64,000 nt of DNA from positions 12,135 through 76,134 of the forward strand of contig DATNFU010000016.1 of NCBI GenBank assembly GCA_035606235.1, in the 5' to 3' direction. Shown here in pieces: positions 27,395 through 35,962 of this stretch; positions within the stretch are counted from its first letter, which is position 1, and the number at the start of each line of letters is the position of its first letter. The position numbers and the translations under genes were made by a program. The stretch is from 66-474 sp035606235. GTDB lineage: Bacteria > Pseudomonadota > Gammaproteobacteria > Xanthomonadales > Rhodanobacteraceae. The notes beneath the pieces are model-generated. The model saw nothing but the letters and a program-made list of their open reading frames with translations. It was not told where the DNA came from and did not search any database.

Positions 27395-28582
27395 CTATTC
27401 GTTCACCACGCCATGAATGGGCCGCACGGTGCCCCAATTCTTGCAACTCGGGCACTGCCAGTGATGCGCCTTGGCGCCGAAACCACAACGGCTGCAGCGA
27501 TACATCGCCTGGCCCTCCACCAGCTTGCGGGTGAGGTCGCGCAGGATCAGGAAATTCTCGCGGGCCTCGCCCGTGGTTTTGTCCAGGGTGGCGTCGATCA
27601 ACGCCATCAGCCCACGCACCGACGGACGCTGGCGCAATTGTCGGGTCAGGAAATCCACCGCGGTGCGCTCGCCTTCGCGGCCGGCGTACAGGCGCATCAG
27701 CGCCAGCACCGGCGAAATGCCGTGATAGCGCTGGATCACGTCCACCAGAAACTTCTCGGCGCGATCCATCTGCTGCGAGCGCGCGTAGTTGTCCAGCAAT
27801 GGCGGCAGCACTTCCGGCACGAAATCCACATCGGCGCGTACCGCATGTTCGAACGCGTCCACGGCGCCGGTACGATCGCCCGCTTCGGCCATCAGGTGGC
27901 CGGCGATCATGTGCGCACGCACGCAGTTGGGCTCGCTGGCGAAAGCCTGATCCAGATACTCACGCGCTTCCTCGCGCGCGCCGTGCGTGCGGGACTGCTC
28001 GGCCAGTTCGCAATAGAACTGCGCGATGATCGGCGCCTGTGATTCGCCGGTCATGGTTTCCAACCGGCGCGCGTGATCGATGGCCTTGTGCCAATCGCGT
28101 TCGTGCTGGTAGATCGCGATCAGATGACGCAGTGCCGAAGGCGCATGCGCGTTCATCGCCACCAGGTCATCGAACAGCGCCTCCGCGCGGTCGAGCAGGC
28201 CGGCGCGCATGTAATCCTCGCCAAGCTCCAGCAGCGCCACGGTCTTCTCGCCCTCGCTCAGGTTAGGGCGCCCGACCAGATGCTGATGCACACGAATCGC
28301 GCGATCCACCTCGCCGCGCCGGCGGAACAGGTTGCCCAGCGCGAGATGCGTTTCCACCGTGTCACGATTGAACTCGGCGAGCTTCATGAATACCTCGATC
28401 GCCTTGTCCGGCTGCTCGTTGAGCAGATAGTTCAAGCCGCGGAAGTAGCTCGACGACAGCTCGCGCGTGCGCGCGCCGGAACTGCGCGCGCTGGTGTGCC
28501 GGCCGATCAGCCAACCGGACCAGGCAGCCACCGGCAGCAGCAGGAACAACAGATAGAGCGGATGCAACAACAAGGCGTTCAT
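27395..28582 (-). CDS. lapB: Lipopolysaccharide assembly protein LapB (YciM)
   Basis: 395 residues: N-terminal membrane anchor (~7-26), roughly nine TPR units, and a C-terminal rubredoxin-like metal site with CSRC and CPSC pairs (~363-382). LapB delivers LpxC to FtsH and so limits lipid A synthesis. The start overlaps the lapA stop by 4 bp, so the pair is translationally coupled. The ATG at 28582 is required for the membrane anchor to be N-terminal. It is followed by surface-glycan genes. Confidence 0.96.
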   Translation of the reverse strand: MNALLLHPLYLLFLLLPVAAWSGWLIGRHTSARSSGARTRELSSSYFRGLNYLLNEQPDKAIEVFMKLAEFNRDTVETHLALGNLFRRRGEVDRAIRVHQHLVGRPNLSEGEKTVALLELGEDYMRAGLLDRAEALFDDLVAMNAHAPSALRHLIAIYQHERDWHKAIDHARRLETMTGESQAPIIAQFYCELAEQSRTHGAREEAREYLDQAFASEPNCVRAHMIAGHLMAEAGDRTGAVDAFEHAVRADVDFVPEVLPPLLDNYARSQQMDRAEKFLVDVIQRYHGISPVLALMRLYAGREGERTAVDFLTRQLRQRPSVRGLMALIDATLDKTTGEARENFLILRDLTRKLVEGQAMYRCSRCGFGAKAHHWQCPSCKNWGTVRPIHGVVNE

Positions 28583-28824
28583 GCTTTCTCGCGCGGGCGT
28601 CTGCTGAAAACGAGTTTGCGCTGCCGTGCGAAACCGGAACCGGCCCAGCACAAGGCACCGCCAAGCAACCAGCCAAGCAGCATCGCGACCAGCAACGCGG
28701 CGCCCTTGGAGACTTCCATGCGCGCAAACAGAAAGTCGTAAACAACCGGCTGCGGATTGAGCGCGCCGAACAGCGCTCCCAAAATCAGGAACAGCACCAC
28801 GAGTACGACGGTCAACGCGCGCAT
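28579..28824 (-). CDS. lapA: LapA-domain inner-membrane protein
   Basis: 81 residues with two transmembrane helices (~3-24 and ~41-62) separated by the family motif LNPQPVVYDFLFARMEVS, and a short basic tail. LapA partners LapB in LPS assembly control. ATGA overlap with lapB and location downstream of ihfB match the usual ihfB-lapA-lapB order. Confidence 0.93.
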   Translation of the reverse strand: MRALTVVLVVLFLILGALFGALNPQPVVYDFLFARMEVSKGAALLVAMLLGWLLGGALCWAGSGFARQRKLVFSRRPREKA

Positions 28825-28937
28825 GGATCACCCGACGTTCGGATCACGCGCGCAATGTAACCGATTGCGATCCACTTGAACGGCACAGGTTCAGGTCGAC
28901 TTTCGTGAAGAGTGCGGCGATGGATGGCCGCTTTTCA

Positions 28938-29222
28938 TCAGGGTTGATGATTGACCCGTTCGCGCAATTCCTTGCCCGGTTTGAAGTGCGGCACATGTTT
29001 GCCTGGCAGCGCCACCGCGGTGCCGGTCTTGGGATTGCGGCCGGTGCGCGGCGGACGATAGTGCAGCGAGAAACTGCCGAAGCCACGCACTTCGATGCGA
29101 TCGCCGCTGGACAGCGCACCGCTCATCTGCTCGATGACGTTGCGCACCGCGAGTTCCACGTCGGTGAACGCGAGGTGTGTCTGACGCAGCGCGAGCGCTT
29201 CGATCAACTCGGATTTCGTCAT
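28938..29222 (-). CDS. ihfB: Integration host factor subunit beta
   Basis: 94 residues, the exact E. coli length. MTKSELIEALA start, GFGSFSLHYRPPRTGRNPKTG DNA-binding beta-arm with the minor-groove proline, and VPHFKPGKELRERV are diagnostic. With IhfA (not in the window) it bends DNA for replication, recombination and transcription. Same strand as rpsA, separated by a strong hairpin. Confidence 0.97.
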   Translation of the reverse strand: MTKSELIEALALRQTHLAFTDVELAVRNVIEQMSGALSSGDRIEVRGFGSFSLHYRPPRTGRNPKTGTAVALPGKHVPHFKPGKELRERVNHQP

Positions 29223-29283
29223 GGGGCGCGAGCTCGCAGGTTCCAACTTCACGGCTTCGATGATTCGATGATGCATTCCGCAA

Positions 29284-29310
29284 GCGTGCGGGGCGTTGCG
29301 CCCCGCACGC
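29284..29310. terminator. 12-bp stem-loop between rpsA and ihfB
   Basis: GCGTGCGGGGCG (29284-29295) and CGCCCCGCACGC (29299-29310) with a TTG loop, 13 bp past the rpsA stop. With no U-tract after it, it may attenuate rather than fully stop read-through into ihfB, keeping S1 and IHF levels distinct. Confidence 0.6.
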
Positions 29311-29322
29311 ACGTCGGCCCGA

Positions 29323-30996
29323 TTACTCCGACTTGTTCATCTGTTCCTTGAGCAAGGCGCCGAGCTTGGTGGTGGCGCTGCCGGAATCCTGATAATCCGA
29401 CAATGTCTCGGCAAGCTCGTCTTCATCCTTGGCGCGGATCGACAACTGCAACAAGCGGCCCTTGCGATCCATGCCCGTGAACTTGGCTTCGACGGTGTCA
29501 CCGACCTTGAAGTGCTGGGTGGCATCGTCCACGCGCTCCTTGGCGATGTCCCGGGCAGCGAGATAACCTTCGAGACCTTCACCCAGATCGATTACCGCGC
29601 CGCGTGCATCGACTTCCTTGACCGTGCCGGTCAGGATCGAACCGCGCGGATGGTTGCCCATGAACTGACCGAAGGGATCCTGTTCGAGTTGCTTGACGCC
29701 CAGGCTGATGCGCTCGCGCTCCGGATCAACCGCCAGCACAACCGCTTCCACTTCGTCACCCTTCTTGAAGTTGCGCACCAGCTCCTCGCCCGGCGTCTGC
29801 CAGGAGATGTCGGACAAGTGCACCAGGCCGTCGATGCCGCCATCGAGACCGACGAAGATGCCGAAATCGGTGATCGACTTGATCGAACCCTTCACCTTGT
29901 CGCCCTTCTTGAAGGTGCCGGCGAAGGCTTCCCACGGATTGGCCTGGGTCTGCTTGATGCCGAGCGAAATGCGGCGACGCTCTTCATCCACGTCCAGTAC
30001 CATCACTTCGACTTCGTCGCCGACCTGCACCATCTTGGCGGGATTGACGTTCTTGTTGGTCCAGTCCATTTCGGACACGTGCACCAGTCCTTCCACGCCC
30101 GGTTCCAGCTCCACGAAGCAGCCGTAATCGGTGACGTTGCTGACCTTGCCGAACAGGCGCGTGCCAGACGGATACCGGCGCGCGATGTTGACCCACGGAT
30201 CGTCGCCCATCTGCTTGAGACCCAGCGACACGCGGTTGCGCTCGCGGTCGAACTTCAGCACGCGGACATCCAGCTCGTCGCCGACATTGACCACTTCGGA
30301 CGGATGACGTACACGCTTCCACGCCATGTCGGTGATGTGCAGCAGGCCGTCGATGCCGCCCAGGTCCACGAATGCGCCGTAGTCGGTGAGGTTCTTGACC
30401 ACGCCCTTGATGATCGCGCCTTCCTGCAGGCGCTCGAGCAACTGCTCGCGCTCTTCGGAATGCTCGCTCTCGACCACCGCGCGACGCGAAACCACCACGT
30501 TGTTGCGCTTGCGGTCGAGCTTGATGATCTTGAATTCGAGATCCTTGCCTTCCAGGTACCCCGGATCGCGTACCGGACGCACATCCACCAGCGAGCCCGG
30601 CAGGAACGCACGCACATCCTTGATATCGACGGTGAAACCGCCCTTGACCTTGCCGGAGATGCGGCCGGTGATCGCCTCGCTTTTTTCGAAGGCGTTTTCC
30701 AGCACATCCCAGACCAGCGCGCGCTTGGCCTTCTCGCGCGACAGCTTGGTCTCGCCGAAGCCGTCCTCCATCGCGTCCAGCGCGACCTTGACCTCGTCGC
30801 CGATATTGATCTCCAGCGTGCCATCGTCTTCACGGAACTGCTCGATCGGGACGATGCCTTCGGATTTCAGCCCCGCGTTGATCACGACCACGTCGGAACG
30901 GATGTCCACGACGATGCCGGACACAATGGAGCCGGGCTTCAGCTTGGCGATGGATTGGCTGCTCTGTTCGAACAGCTCAGCAAAACTCTCGTTCAT
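29323..30996 (-). CDS. rpsA: 30S ribosomal protein S1
   Basis: 557 residues, the same length as E. coli S1, with six S1 RNA-binding repeats. Repeats 1-2 bind the ribosome and 3-6 the mRNA. Repeated GAFVDLGGIDGL/HITDM, GCFVELEPGVEGLVH and GIFVGLDGGIDGLVHLSD cores are evident. The ATG at 30996 begins MNESFAELFEQS as in other S1 proteins; the frame is open 15 codons upstream. There is no good Shine-Dalgarno (only GGAA in a GGAAATTTT leader), as in E. coli where S1 regulates its own translation. Downstream of cmk. Confidence 0.97.
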   Translation of the reverse strand: MNESFAELFEQSSQSIAKLKPGSIVSGIVVDIRSDVVVINAGLKSEGIVPIEQFREDDGTLEINIGDEVKVALDAMEDGFGETKLSREKAKRALVWDVLENAFEKSEAITGRISGKVKGGFTVDIKDVRAFLPGSLVDVRPVRDPGYLEGKDLEFKIIKLDRKRNNVVVSRRAVVESEHSEEREQLLERLQEGAIIKGVVKNLTDYGAFVDLGGIDGLLHITDMAWKRVRHPSEVVNVGDELDVRVLKFDRERNRVSLGLKQMGDDPWVNIARRYPSGTRLFGKVSNVTDYGCFVELEPGVEGLVHVSEMDWTNKNVNPAKMVQVGDEVEVMVLDVDEERRRISLGIKQTQANPWEAFAGTFKKGDKVKGSIKSITDFGIFVGLDGGIDGLVHLSDISWQTPGEELVRNFKKGDEVEAVVLAVDPERERISLGVKQLEQDPFGQFMGNHPRGSILTGTVKEVDARGAVIDLGEGLEGYLAARDIAKERVDDATQHFKVGDTVEAKFTGMDRKGRLLQLSIRAKDEDELAETLSDYQDSGSATTKLGALLKEQMNKSE

Positions 30997-31267
30997 AAAA
31001 TTTCCAGTGGGGGAAAGGACCGCGCTGCCTGCAACACTCATTGTTTCGATTCCAGGCGACGATCCGCCGGTTGGGGGCGCTTGCGCGCCGTTGGTTGGGA
31101 ATATTCCATTTGTCTGGACACGTCCATCCCGAACTTGTCAGACCACGACGAACCCGGTGCATATCCGGATTCGTTTTTCGTGGGGTCGGACACGCGCCGC
31201 AAATGCGTGCCCTATCCACCTGCAAGCCTCCTTGGCCAGCATGGCTGTTGCCGTCGCCCGTAAACGA

Positions 31268-31942
31268 TCACTGCTGCAACAGCGACAACACCTTTGCCAC
31301 GACTTGATCGATCGGCATCCCGGTCGTATCCACCATCACCGCGTCGCTGGCTGGCTTCAACGGCGAAACCGCACGCGACGCATCGCGAGCGTCGCGCGCC
31401 TCGATCTCGTGCAAAAGGCTGGCTAGTGTAACCTCCAGACCCTTTTCCTTCAACTGCTTATAGCGTCTTTGCGCGCGCTCGCCAGTGCTGGCGGTCAGGA
31501 ACACCTTGTGGGCTGCGTCCGGGAAGATCACCGTGCCCATGTCGCGGCCGTCGGCTACCAGTCCCGGCGGCTTGCGGAAAGCCAGCTGCATCGCGACCAG
31601 CGCCTGGCGCACAGAAGGGATGGCGGCAATGGCGGAGGCCGCGGCACCCGCGGTTTCGGTGCGGATGGCGTCGGTGGCGTCATGACCGTTGACGATCACG
31701 CGTGCCTCGCCACCATCTTTGGGGTCGCGAAAGGCGATTTCCATTGCCTGGGCGCAGCTTGTCAGCGCGGCGGCATCACTCAGGCTCAGCTTCGCTCGCG
31801 CGGCCGCATAGCCGACGGCGCGATACAACGCACCGGAATCGAGCAGATGCCAACCGAGCTGGTCGGCGACCGCACGTGCGATCGTACCCTTGCCCGAACC
31901 CGAGGGACCGTCGATGGTCAGGACGGGAATGTCGATAGCCAT
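31268..31942 (-). CDS. cmk: Cytidylate kinase
   Basis: 224-residue kinase phosphorylating CMP/dCMP. P-loop DGPSGSGKGT (~11-20), LDSGALYRAVG, DGRDMGTVIFPDA and R.RRYKQLKEKG lid elements are all present. It lies between aroA and rpsA as in most gammaproteobacteria. Its 43-bp upstream spacer is exceptionally AT-rich and holds a consensus -10 element. Confidence 0.97.
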   Translation of the reverse strand: MAIDIPVLTIDGPSGSGKGTIARAVADQLGWHLLDSGALYRAVGYAAARAKLSLSDAAALTSCAQAMEIAFRDPKDGGEARVIVNGHDATDAIRTETAGAAASAIAAIPSVRQALVAMQLAFRKPPGLVADGRDMGTVIFPDAAHKVFLTASTGERAQRRYKQLKEKGLEVTLASLLHEIEARDARDASRAVSPLKPASDAVMVDTTGMPIDQVVAKVLSLLQQ

Positions 31943-31971
31943 TATATTTTAATACAATTAGTTGAGAAACT

Positions 31972-31977
31972 ATTATA
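31972..31977 (-). promoter_or_regulatory. Consensus -10 hexamer TATAAT upstream of cmk
   Basis: Read on the minus strand the spacer holds a perfect TATAAT 30 bp before the cmk start. The possible -35 lies inside the 3' end of aroA and is weak (TGTCGA-like). The AT-richness, in sharp contrast to the surrounding GC-rich DNA, supports an internal promoter giving cmk-rpsA transcription separate from aroA. Confidence 0.45.
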
Positions 31978-31985
31978 AGGTAATT

Positions 31986-33314
31986 TCAAGATATCGACAC
32001 CTGGCCGGGCACGATCTCGACCCGCATGCCCGAGCCGTTCGCCTTCTCCGCAAAACCCGGAAAAGAAGTTGCCACATTGGCGCAATCGCGGATGCGCACC
32101 GGTTCGCGCGTGATCGCGCCGGCCACCGCGAATGCCATGGCGCAACGATGGTCGCCCTGTGCGTCGACTTCGCCGCCTTGCAAGCCGCCGCCCTGGATGA
32201 TTGCGCCATCCGCCGTTTCCTCGATCCGCGCGCCCAATGCGCGCAACCCTGAGGCCATCACCGCGATGCGATCGGATTCCTTGACCCGCAGTTCCTGTGC
32301 GCCACGGATCATCGTCGTACCTTGCGCGCCGGTGGCGGCCACGAACAGGATCGGAAACTCGTCAATCATGTCGGGCGCCACCAACGCCGGCATTTCGGTT
32401 GCCCGCAGCGGTGCCTGGCGGACCAGCAGATCGGCAATCGACTCGCCCCCGGATTCGCGCGGATTTTCCTCGATGATGTCCGCGCCCATCGCACGCAGCA
32501 CGCGCAACAAGCCGGTGCGACGCGGGTTCAATCCGACGCCGCGCAGGCGCAACTCGCTTCCGGGAATGAGCGTCGCCGCCACAATGAAAAATGCCGCGGA
32601 GGAAAAATCCGCCGGCACGGCCACCTCGGTCGCATGCAGCCTGCGGCCGCCGTCAAGTTTCACCCTGCCTGCCTCGAATTCGATCGGCCAGCCGAAAGCC
32701 GCCAGCATGCGTTCGGTGTAGTCGCGGGTTGGTTGCGGTTCGCGGATACAGGTCGCGCCGCGCGCGTACAGGCCGGCCAGCAGCAGCGCGGATTTCACCT
32801 GCGCGCTGGCAATCGGCACCGTGTATTCCATTCCGTGCAGTGGCCGGCCACGAATACGCAGTGGTGGCAGCTCCCCGGCTGCCGCTTCGATCCGCGCACC
32901 CATTATGCCCAGCGGTTCGGTGATCCGTCGCATCGGTCGTCGCGACAACGAGGCGTCACCGACCAGGGTGCAGTCGAAGGATTGCCCCGCAAACAATCCC
33001 GTGAGCAAGCGCATGGCCGTGCCGGAGTTTCCGCAATCGAGTACGCCGCCCGGCGCGCGCAATCCGTGCAGACCCGCGCCATGCACGATGCGTTCGCCCG
33101 GAGCGGGTGTTTCGATGCGCACACCGAGTTGCTCGAAGATGGCCGCACCGGCATGGGTGTCGGCGCCTTCCAGAAACCCGTGGATGCGCGAGCGGCCTTC
33201 CGCGATCGCCGCCAGCATGATCGCGCGGTGCGACACCGATTTGTCGCCGGGTATCTCGATCTCGCCGTGCAACGCGGATGCGGGAGCGCTGATCCAGTCG
33301 AGTCGCGCATTCAT
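31986..33314 (-). CDS. aroA: 3-phosphoshikimate 1-carboxyvinyltransferase (EPSP synthase)
   Basis: 442-residue shikimate-pathway enzyme. IPGDKSVSHRA (~22-32), GNSGTAMRLL (~94), an ASAQVKSALLLAGL stretch and VKESDRI are conserved PEP/S3P-binding motifs. The start overlaps the hisC stop by 4 bp, so they are coupled. The order hisC-aroA-cmk-rpsA is common in gammaproteobacteria, where hisC paralogues here often serve aromatic amino acids. GDKSVSHRA at the PEP site resembles class I rather than class II enzymes; this is a family-level reading. Confidence 0.96.
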   Translation of the reverse strand: MNARLDWISAPASALHGEIEIPGDKSVSHRAIMLAAIAEGRSRIHGFLEGADTHAGAAIFEQLGVRIETPAPGERIVHGAGLHGLRAPGGVLDCGNSGTAMRLLTGLFAGQSFDCTLVGDASLSRRPMRRITEPLGIMGARIEAAAGELPPLRIRGRPLHGMEYTVPIASAQVKSALLLAGLYARGATCIREPQPTRDYTERMLAAFGWPIEFEAGRVKLDGGRRLHATEVAVPADFSSAAFFIVAATLIPGSELRLRGVGLNPRRTGLLRVLRAMGADIIEENPRESGGESIADLLVRQAPLRATEMPALVAPDMIDEFPILFVAATGAQGTTMIRGAQELRVKESDRIAVMASGLRALGARIEETADGAIIQGGGLQGGEVDAQGDHRCAMAFAVAGAITREPVRIRDCANVATSFPGFAEKANGSGMRVEIVPGQVSIS

Positions 33315-34420
33315 GGCAGCGCAGCGAGCAGACGCTGGTTTTCCGAACGGCTACCGATGCTGATGCGCAGGGTACGCGGCAAGCCGTAACCGAGCATCGG
33401 CCGCACGATTACGCCGCGCTCGAACAAGTGGCGCTCCAGCTCATGTGCATCATCTTGCAGGTCGAGCAGCAGGAAGTTCGTTTGCGACGGCAGGCAACGA
33501 TACCCGCGCGAGTCCAACTCGCCACGCAGCCATTCGCGTTCGCCGTTGTTGTAGGCACGCGAGCTCGCCAGATGTTCGCGATCGGCCAGTGCGGATTCCG
33601 CGCCGACCAGGCCGATACCGTTGACGTTGAAGGATTCACGCAGCCGCTCCAGCACCGCGATTACGCTCGGATGTGCAGCCAGATACCCGACGCGCAAACC
33701 GGCGAGTCCGTACGCCTTCGAAAACGTGCGGGTGACGACCAGGTTGGGATGCGCCTCGGCAAAACGCAGCGCGGTGGTGAGCCCCGGTGCATCCACGTAT
33801 TCGTGATAGGCCTCGTCCACCACCACCAGTACGTCGCGCGGGATGCATGCGAGAAAATCCGCGAGCGCCGCGTCGTCGAACCAGGTGCCGGTCGGATTGT
33901 TGGGATTGGCCAGATACACGATGCGAGTATCCGGGCGAACCGCTTTCGCCATTGCGGCCAGATCGTGGCCGTACGGCGCGCGCGCGTCATCGCGCGGCAG
34001 CGCCGGCACGCAGATCGGTTGCGCGCCCGCGGCGGCCGTCGCGATCGGGAACACCGCGAAGCCAAACTGCGAAAACACCACCGAATGCGCGGCATCGGCG
34101 AAACACTGCGCCAGCAACATCAGCAGTTCGTGCGAACCGTTGCCGAGTGCGATGCGCTCGACGCCCAGGCCGAGACGATCACCGAGAGCCGCCTTCAATC
34201 CCGCGCCGCGCGGATCGGGATAACGAAAGCTGTCGGCCAGCGCCGCGCGCATTGCCTCCAGCGCGCGCGGACTAGGCCCGCACGGGTTCTCATTGGATCC
34301 CAATTCCGCGATTTCGCGCCCGAACCTTCGGCGCAGCGCCGGCAGGTCGTGGCCGGGGTCGTAATTGCGCAGCCGCGCCAGCGGGGCATTGGCCAACTGC
34401 GTGGCATCGAACGCGCTCAT
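33311..34420 (-). CDS. hisC: Histidinol-phosphate aminotransferase family protein
   Basis: 369-residue fold-type I PLP aminotransferase. GSNENPCGPSPRALEAM, NPNNPTGTW, the PLP lysine in TFSKAYGLAGLRVGY and the C-terminal R-containing LRISIGSRSENQ are characteristic. HisC-type enzymes act on imidazoleacetol phosphate and, in this locus, may also transaminate phenylpyruvate/4-hydroxyphenylpyruvate. Position between serA and aroA suggests an aromatic role; the exact specificity cannot be read. Linked by overlap to aroA and 9 bp from serA. Confidence 0.93.
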   Translation of the reverse strand: MSAFDATQLANAPLARLRNYDPGHDLPALRRRFGREIAELGSNENPCGPSPRALEAMRAALADSFRYPDPRGAGLKAALGDRLGLGVERIALGNGSHELLMLLAQCFADAAHSVVFSQFGFAVFPIATAAAGAQPICVPALPRDDARAPYGHDLAAMAKAVRPDTRIVYLANPNNPTGTWFDDAALADFLACIPRDVLVVVDEAYHEYVDAPGLTTALRFAEAHPNLVVTRTFSKAYGLAGLRVGYLAAHPSVIAVLERLRESFNVNGIGLVGAESALADREHLASSRAYNNGEREWLRGELDSRGYRCLPSQTNFLLLDLQDDAHELERHLFERGVIVRPMLGYGLPRTLRISIGSRSENQRLLAALP

Positions 34421-34429
34421 GACCCCGAC

Positions 34430-35602
34430 TCAATCGCCCGCCGCGATCACGCGCACGGAAAGGATGCCTTCGATGCCGGTGATCGTCGCCACCAGCGATT
34501 CCGGCACCACCGCATCCACATCAATCAGGTTGTAGGCAAGCTCGCCGCGCGACGCGTTGTGCATCTGCGCGATGTTCAACCCGGCCTCGCCCAGCACATG
34601 CGAAAGCTGACCGATCATGTTGGGGCGGTTGGCATTGGCCACGCACACGCGCGCGTGGCCGGCGCGCGCCATGCGCGTGTTGGGAAAATTGACCGCGTGC
34701 TGCACGTTGCCGTTTTCCAGGAATTCGCGCAGCTGGTCGGCGACCATCACCGCGCAGTTCTCCTCGGCTTCCGCGGTGGATGCGCCCAGGTGCGGCAACG
34801 CAATCACCCGTGCATGGCCCATCAATTCCGCTACCGGAAAATCGCTGACGTACCGACCAAGCCTGCCGTCGTCCAGGCCCGCGCGCACCGCGGCGGCATC
34901 GATGACACCCTCGCGCGCAAAGTTCAGCAGCACCAGTCCGCGTTTGGCCGCCGCTATCGCCCCGGCGCCAAACAAGCCGCGGGTCGCTTCCATCAGCGGC
35001 ACGTGGATCGAGACGTAATCCGATGATGCATACAATTCATCCAGCGAAGCCGCGCGCTGTACGCTGGAAGACAGCTGCCACGCGCCTTCCACGGTCATGT
35101 GCGGATCGTGGCCGATCACGCGCATCCCCAGGGCGAACGCAGCATTCGCGACGCGCACGCCGATTGCGCCGAGACCCACCACTCCCAATGTCTTGCCGGC
35201 GAGCTCGGAACCCGCGAAGCGCTTTTTCTCCGCTTCCATGCGAGCGTGCGCGCCGCTTTCATCGCCGAGCGATTGCGCGAATGCGAGCGCATCGGGCAGA
35301 TTGCGCGCGGCCAGCAACATGCCGGCGATCACCAGTTCCTTGACCGCATTGGCATTGGCGCCGGGCGCGTTGAACACCGGCACGCCGCGCTTGGACAATT
35401 CGACAACGGGAATGTTGTTGGTACCGGCGCCGGCGCGCGCCACCGCCAACACGCTGGCGGAGATGGCACGCGCATGCAGATCCGCGCTGCGCAGCAGGAT
35501 CGCATCGGGATCGGCGATGTCGTTGCCGGTCGCGTAGGTGCTTTTCGGGAGGCGTTCCAGACCGCTGGCGGCGATGTTGTTGAGTGTCAGGATTTTGAAC
35601 AT
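34430..35602 (-). CDS. serA: D-3-phosphoglycerate dehydrogenase with ACT domain
   Basis: 390 residues, the short SerA type. A 2-hydroxyacid dehydrogenase domain with NAD motif GVVGLGAIGVRVA (~145), NFAREGVIDA and the catalytic-His segment ALPHLGAST is followed by an ACT domain (~315-390) typical for serine feedback. It catalyses the first step of serine synthesis; serC, the second step, is 360 bp upstream on the same strand. The ATG at 35602 (MFKILTLNNIA) is the natural start; the frame continues upstream only through a repeat element. Confidence 0.95.
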   Translation of the reverse strand: MFKILTLNNIAASGLERLPKSTYATGNDIADPDAILLRSADLHARAISASVLAVARAGAGTNNIPVVELSKRGVPVFNAPGANANAVKELVIAGMLLAARNLPDALAFAQSLGDESGAHARMEAEKKRFAGSELAGKTLGVVGLGAIGVRVANAAFALGMRVIGHDPHMTVEGAWQLSSSVQRAASLDELYASSDYVSIHVPLMEATRGLFGAGAIAAAKRGLVLLNFAREGVIDAAAVRAGLDDGRLGRYVSDFPVAELMGHARVIALPHLGASTAEAEENCAVMVADQLREFLENGNVQHAVNFPNTRMARAGHARVCVANANRPNMIGQLSHVLGEAGLNIAQMHNASRGELAYNLIDVDAVVPESLVATITGIEGILSVRVIAAGD

Positions 35603-35694
35603 TGGTGCAAGTAATCTCCGATTACCAAAAGTGCAGGCCATGGATGGCCGCGTTGAGTGAGCTTCAGCGCCGTCGCATGACGCCGAGCACCGCA

Positions 35695-35765
35695 GCGCCA
35701 AGCGGGAGCAAGGCGCGACTGTTTGAGCACACGGACGTGTGAGTTCGCGCCGGCCCGCTTGGCGC
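35695..35765. repeat. 71-bp composite cruciform
   Basis: Perfect 12-bp outer arms GCGCCAAGCGGG (35695-35706) and CCCGCTTGGCGC (35754-35765), then GGCGCGA (35712-35718) with TCGCGCC (35745-35751), then CACAC-GGAC-GTGTG (35728-35741). Three nested stems make a long branched-free hairpin. Confidence 0.7.
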
Positions 35766-35780
35766 AAGATGCGCAGGGAA

Positions 35781-35807
35781 GTCGAGACAACACGATGTTG
35801 TCTCGAC
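35781..35807. repeat. 11-bp inverted repeat GTCGAGACAAC
   Basis: Perfect arms GTCGAGACAAC (35781-35791) and GTTGTCTCGAC (35797-35807) with a 5-nt ACGAT loop; second stem of the serC-serA spacer element. Confidence 0.7.
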
Positions 35808-35831
35808 CGTCGTGCCGAGCGCAATGGTTTT

Positions 35832-35859
35832 GGCTACTTTTGCCGAAACAAAAGTAGCC
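35832..35859. repeat. 11-bp inverted repeat GGCTACTTTTG
   Basis: Perfect arms GGCTACTTTTG (35832-35842) and CAAAAGTAGCC (35849-35859) with a CCGAAA loop. It resembles the GGTTACTTTTG..CAAAAGTAACC dispersed repeats I know from Xanthomonadaceae genomes; that resemblance is from memory. Confidence 0.7.
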
Positions 35860-35917
35860 CGCGAGCGGCAGCGAGCGGAATCAAGGCAATCTTGCGAAGG
35901 AGCAAGATGGAAATGGA

Positions 35918-35935
35918 TTCCGGCCTTCGCCGGGA
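35918..35935. repeat. ATTCCGG-family hairpin (copy 3)
   Basis: CCGGC-CTTC-GCCGG core with flanking TT/GA, preceded by GGA. Last stem of the spacer element, just past the serC stop. Confidence 0.5.
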
Positions 35936-35962
35936 GGACGGCAAGCGGCAAGGCGATTGTCA

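Larger units (their letters stand above)
35603..35962. other. 360-bp serC-serA spacer, no gene, rich in inverted repeats
   Basis: No credible protein. Four successive hairpins, listed separately, occupy about 35695-35935. The arrangement looks like a mosaic intergenic repeat, although it would also be transcribed as the serA leader. Confidence 0.6.

Noticed and set aside
29296..31263. Long open frame antisense to rpsA
   Set aside because: No motif; mirrors the S1 repeats on the other strand and covers the terminator and leader.
35603..35824. N-terminal extension of serA
   Set aside because: The frame is open but runs through palindromic repeat DNA; the ATG at 35602 gives the normal enzyme.
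35603..35962. Amino-acid riboswitch ahead of serA
   Set aside because: The stems are simple perfect hairpins of repeat type and do not match a glycine or T-box architecture that I recognise.
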